Assembly (NCBI RefSeq): GCF_005503625.1
Contig: NZ_SCMX01000061.1
Location: forward strand, 1 to 43,123
Source of the DNA: Cupriavidus sp. 2SB
GTDB taxonomy: Bacteria > Pseudomonadota > Gammaproteobacteria > Burkholderiales > Burkholderiaceae
Direction of reading: 5' to 3'
Length of the DNA: 43,123 nt
Shown piece by piece: positions 41,424-43,123 of this stretch. The notes under the pieces are model-generated. The model was not told where the DNA came from and searched no databases. It saw only the letters and a list, made by a program, of their open reading frames with translations. Position numbers and translations under genes: made by a program. Each line of letters begins with the position of its first letter. Positions within the stretch are counted from its first letter, which is position 1.

Positions 41424-43123
41424 ATGCGTAGTTCTTCGCCCGTGCGTGACGCTGGCCTGCCCATGGGCGTGATCGCGCTGGTAGCCATCGCCGTACTGCT
41501 GGTCTGGTTTGGCACGCTCGACGCGCGCCATCTGCTACGACCCGACGAAGGACGATACGCCGAGATCGCGCGTGAAATGTTCCGGTCCGGTGACTGGATC
41601 ACCATCCGCTACAACGGCTACAAGTATTTCGAGAAGCCGCCCTTCCACCTCTGGATCACGACCCTCGGCTACGAGCTGTTCGGTGTAGGCGACTGGCAGG
41701 CCCGACTGGCCGTGGCGCTGTCCGGCATCGCCGGCATCGGCGCCATGATGCTCGCCGCCTCGCGCTGGTATGGCTGCCGCGTGGCGCTGCTGACTGGCCT
41801 TGCGATGCTCGCCATGCCGATGTGGAGCGTGGCCGGGCATTTCAATTCCCTCGACATGACGTTGTCCGGCGCGCTCGCGGGTGTGCTGGCCTTCATGCTG
41901 CTGGCGCAGCATCCCGATACCACGCCCTCTGCCCGTCGCGGCTGGATGCTGGCCTGCTGGGTAGCCATGGGCGTTGCGATCCTCACCAAGGGGCTGGTCG
42001 GCATCGCCCTGCCGGGTCTGGCGCTGGTGGTTTATACGCTGGTGACGCGCGACTTCGGCCTCTGGCGCCGGCTGCATCTCGTCACGGGCATCGCCGCCAT
42101 GCTGGTGGTCACCGTGCCCTGGTTCTGGCTGGTATCGGCCCGCAACCCCGAATTCCCGCATTTCTTCTTTATCCACGAGCACTGGGAGCGCTACACCTCC
42201 ACGGTGCACGCCCGCAAGGGATCCATCTGGTATTTCGTGCCCCTGCTGCTGGCCGGCCTGCTGCCCTGGCTCGGGTTGACGCCGCGCATGTGGACTGTCG
42301 TGCGCGAACGCGCGGGCGCCGTACGCGGCGCGGGGGGCAAGCCGTTCCAGCCGGCACTGATGTGCCTGATCTGGTTCGCCGCGATCTTCGCGTTCTTCAG
42401 CCTTTCCAGTTCGAAGCTGCCTGGCTATATCGTTCCGGTCTTCCCGGCACTGGCCCTGCTGGTGGCCGTGGCGCTGGACCAGATCAACGAGAAATCGTGG
42501 AATCGCCAGATCAATGCGCTACTGGTGCTCGCCGTGGTCGGAGTCGCCGCCGCGCCGTACGTGGCCACGCTGAGCCGCGACAGCAACCCCAACGAGGTCT
42601 TCCGCGCCTTCGCGGTTTACGTGGGCGTGGCCTTCGCGGTACTGCTGGCCGGGATGCTGCTGGCGCGCCGGTTGCTGCGCACGCACGGCCTGCTGCCGAG
42701 CATCGCAGCGTTCGCGTTGTCGATGTTCCTGACCTGCACCATTGGCCTGCTGGGCCATGAAGTGATGGGCCGCCGCGCCTCGGGCGTCGATATGGTGCCG
42801 GCCATCAACGCCGTACTCAAACCCGATATGCCACTGTATGGCGTGGGTATGCTGGATCACACCCTGCCGTTCTACCTGGGCCGGACACTGACGATTGTCG
42901 CGGAACCGGACGAACTCGAATTCGGTGCGCAACAGGAGCCCCAGAAGTGGATTCCGACCATGGAAGCCTTCGTTGCCAAATGGCGCGATGGCCGGCCGGC
43001 GCTCGGCATCATGGGCCTGCACACTTTTGATGCATTGACCGCGCAGCAGGTGCCGATGTACGTGGTGGCGCGCGACGGACGCCGCGTCGTGGTCAGCAAC
43101 TTCCCGCTGCCATCCTCCCCTTC
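41424..43123 (+). CDS. ArnT/PMT-type glycosyltransferase, membrane (3' end beyond window)
   Basis: The frame opens at ATG 41424 with AGGAGAG just before it and stays open to the last base (about 566 codons). It begins MRSSSPVRDAGLPMGVIALV. After the first membrane segment, RPDEGRYAEIAREMFRSGDW and YNGYKYFEKPPFHLWITT form the signature of undecaprenyl-phosphate-dependent glycosyltransferase family 83/39. Many hydrophobic segments follow, and the periplasmic C-terminal domain has started (LYGVGMLDHTLPFYLGRTLT). ArnT adds aminoarabinose to lipid A and confers polymyxin resistance; related enzymes glycosylate other envelope targets. No arnBCADEF genes are visible, so exact specificity is open. 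Confidence 0.9.
   Translation, partial: MRSSSPVRDAGLPMGVIALVAIAVLLVWFGTLDARHLLRPDEGRYAEIAREMFRSGDWITIRYNGYKYFEKPPFHLWITTLGYELFGVGDWQARLAVALSGIAGIGAMMLAASRWYGCRVALLTGLAMLAMPMWSVAGHFNSLDMTLSGALAGVLAFMLLAQHPDTTPSARRGWMLACWVAMGVAILTKGLVGIALPGLALVVYTLVTRDFGLWRRLHLVTGIAAMLVVTVPWFWLVSARNPEFPHFFFIHEHWERYTSTVHARKGSIWYFVPLLLAGLLPWLGLTPRMWTVVRERAGAVRGAGGKPFQPALMCLIWFAAIFAFFSLSSSKLPGYIVPVFPALALLVAVALDQINEKSWNRQINALLVLAVVGVAAAPYVATLSRDSNPNEVFRAFAVYVGVAFAVLLAGMLLARRLLRTHGLLPSIAAFALSMFLTCTIGLLGHEVMGRRASGVDMVPAINAVLKPDMPLYGVGMLDHTLPFYLGRTLTIVAEPDELEFGAQQEPQKWIPTMEAFVAKWRDGRPALGIMGLHTFDALTAQQVPMYVVARDGRRVVVSNFPLPSSP

Noticed and set aside
41822..42760. 312-codon plus-strand frame starting at 41822
   Set aside because: It is out of frame with the ArnT-like gene, whose translation from 41424 gives the recognisable family motifs.

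Overview
The window is GC-rich, densely packed chromosomal DNA from a beta-proteobacterium. The gene content (MetR/metE, a Bug-type solute-binding protein, several LysR and Lrp/AsnC regulators, a tandem UvrA paralogue and a URC-type pyrimidine operon) points to the Burkholderiaceae, most likely Cupriavidus or Ralstonia. The genus is an inference from protein families, not from a marker gene. I see no rRNA, CRISPR array, insertion sequence or prophage.

Left part (1-9 kb). A TetR-family regulator is cut by the left edge. A very large tandem UvrA protein (about 1950 aa) follows on the minus strand, with a LexA-type SOS box abutting its probable -10 element. Next come a RelE/HigB-like toxin and Xre-type antitoxin pair behind two inverted repeats, then divergent msrA and a family-4-like uracil-DNA glycosylase.

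Middle part (9-26 kb). A LysR regulator diverges from a Bug-type binding protein and a cytosolic gamma-glutamyltransferase-like enzyme. Two Lrp/AsnC regulators lie on either side of an EamA exporter, each with a dyad in front of it. A small ACT-like protein follows. MetR and metE are divergent around a perfect MetR box. A TonB-dependent receptor, an M30-type metallopeptidase lipoprotein and a DUF1254/DUF1214 lipoprotein come next. tRNA-Arg(ACG) and tRNA-Leu(CAG) flank a predicted outer-membrane protein.

Right part (26-37 kb). One long minus-strand operon reads URC1 (GTP cyclohydrolase II-like), URC4 (DUF1688), upp (URC6), a RutR-like TetR regulator, a BMP-family nucleoside/nucleobase ABC importer (binding protein, ATPase, two permeases) and cytosine deaminase. 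In front of URC1 is a palindrome with the E. coli RutR recognition core TGACCA-NN-TGGTCA. The natural reading is a self-contained uptake and catabolism module: import of pyrimidines, deamination of cytosine to uracil, conversion of uracil to UMP, and ring opening by the URC enzymes under RutR-like control.

End of window (36.6-43.1 kb). An acyltransferase-3 membrane protein, a GltI-like amino-acid binding protein, a small exported 13-residue repeat protein and a lower-GC orphan ORF follow. Then comes a strong candidate for an unannotated structured small RNA, with a consensus sigma-70 promoter, several tetraloop hairpins and a terminator-like stem. An exported protein of unknown function and an ArnT/PMT-type glycosyltransferase cut by the right edge complete the window.
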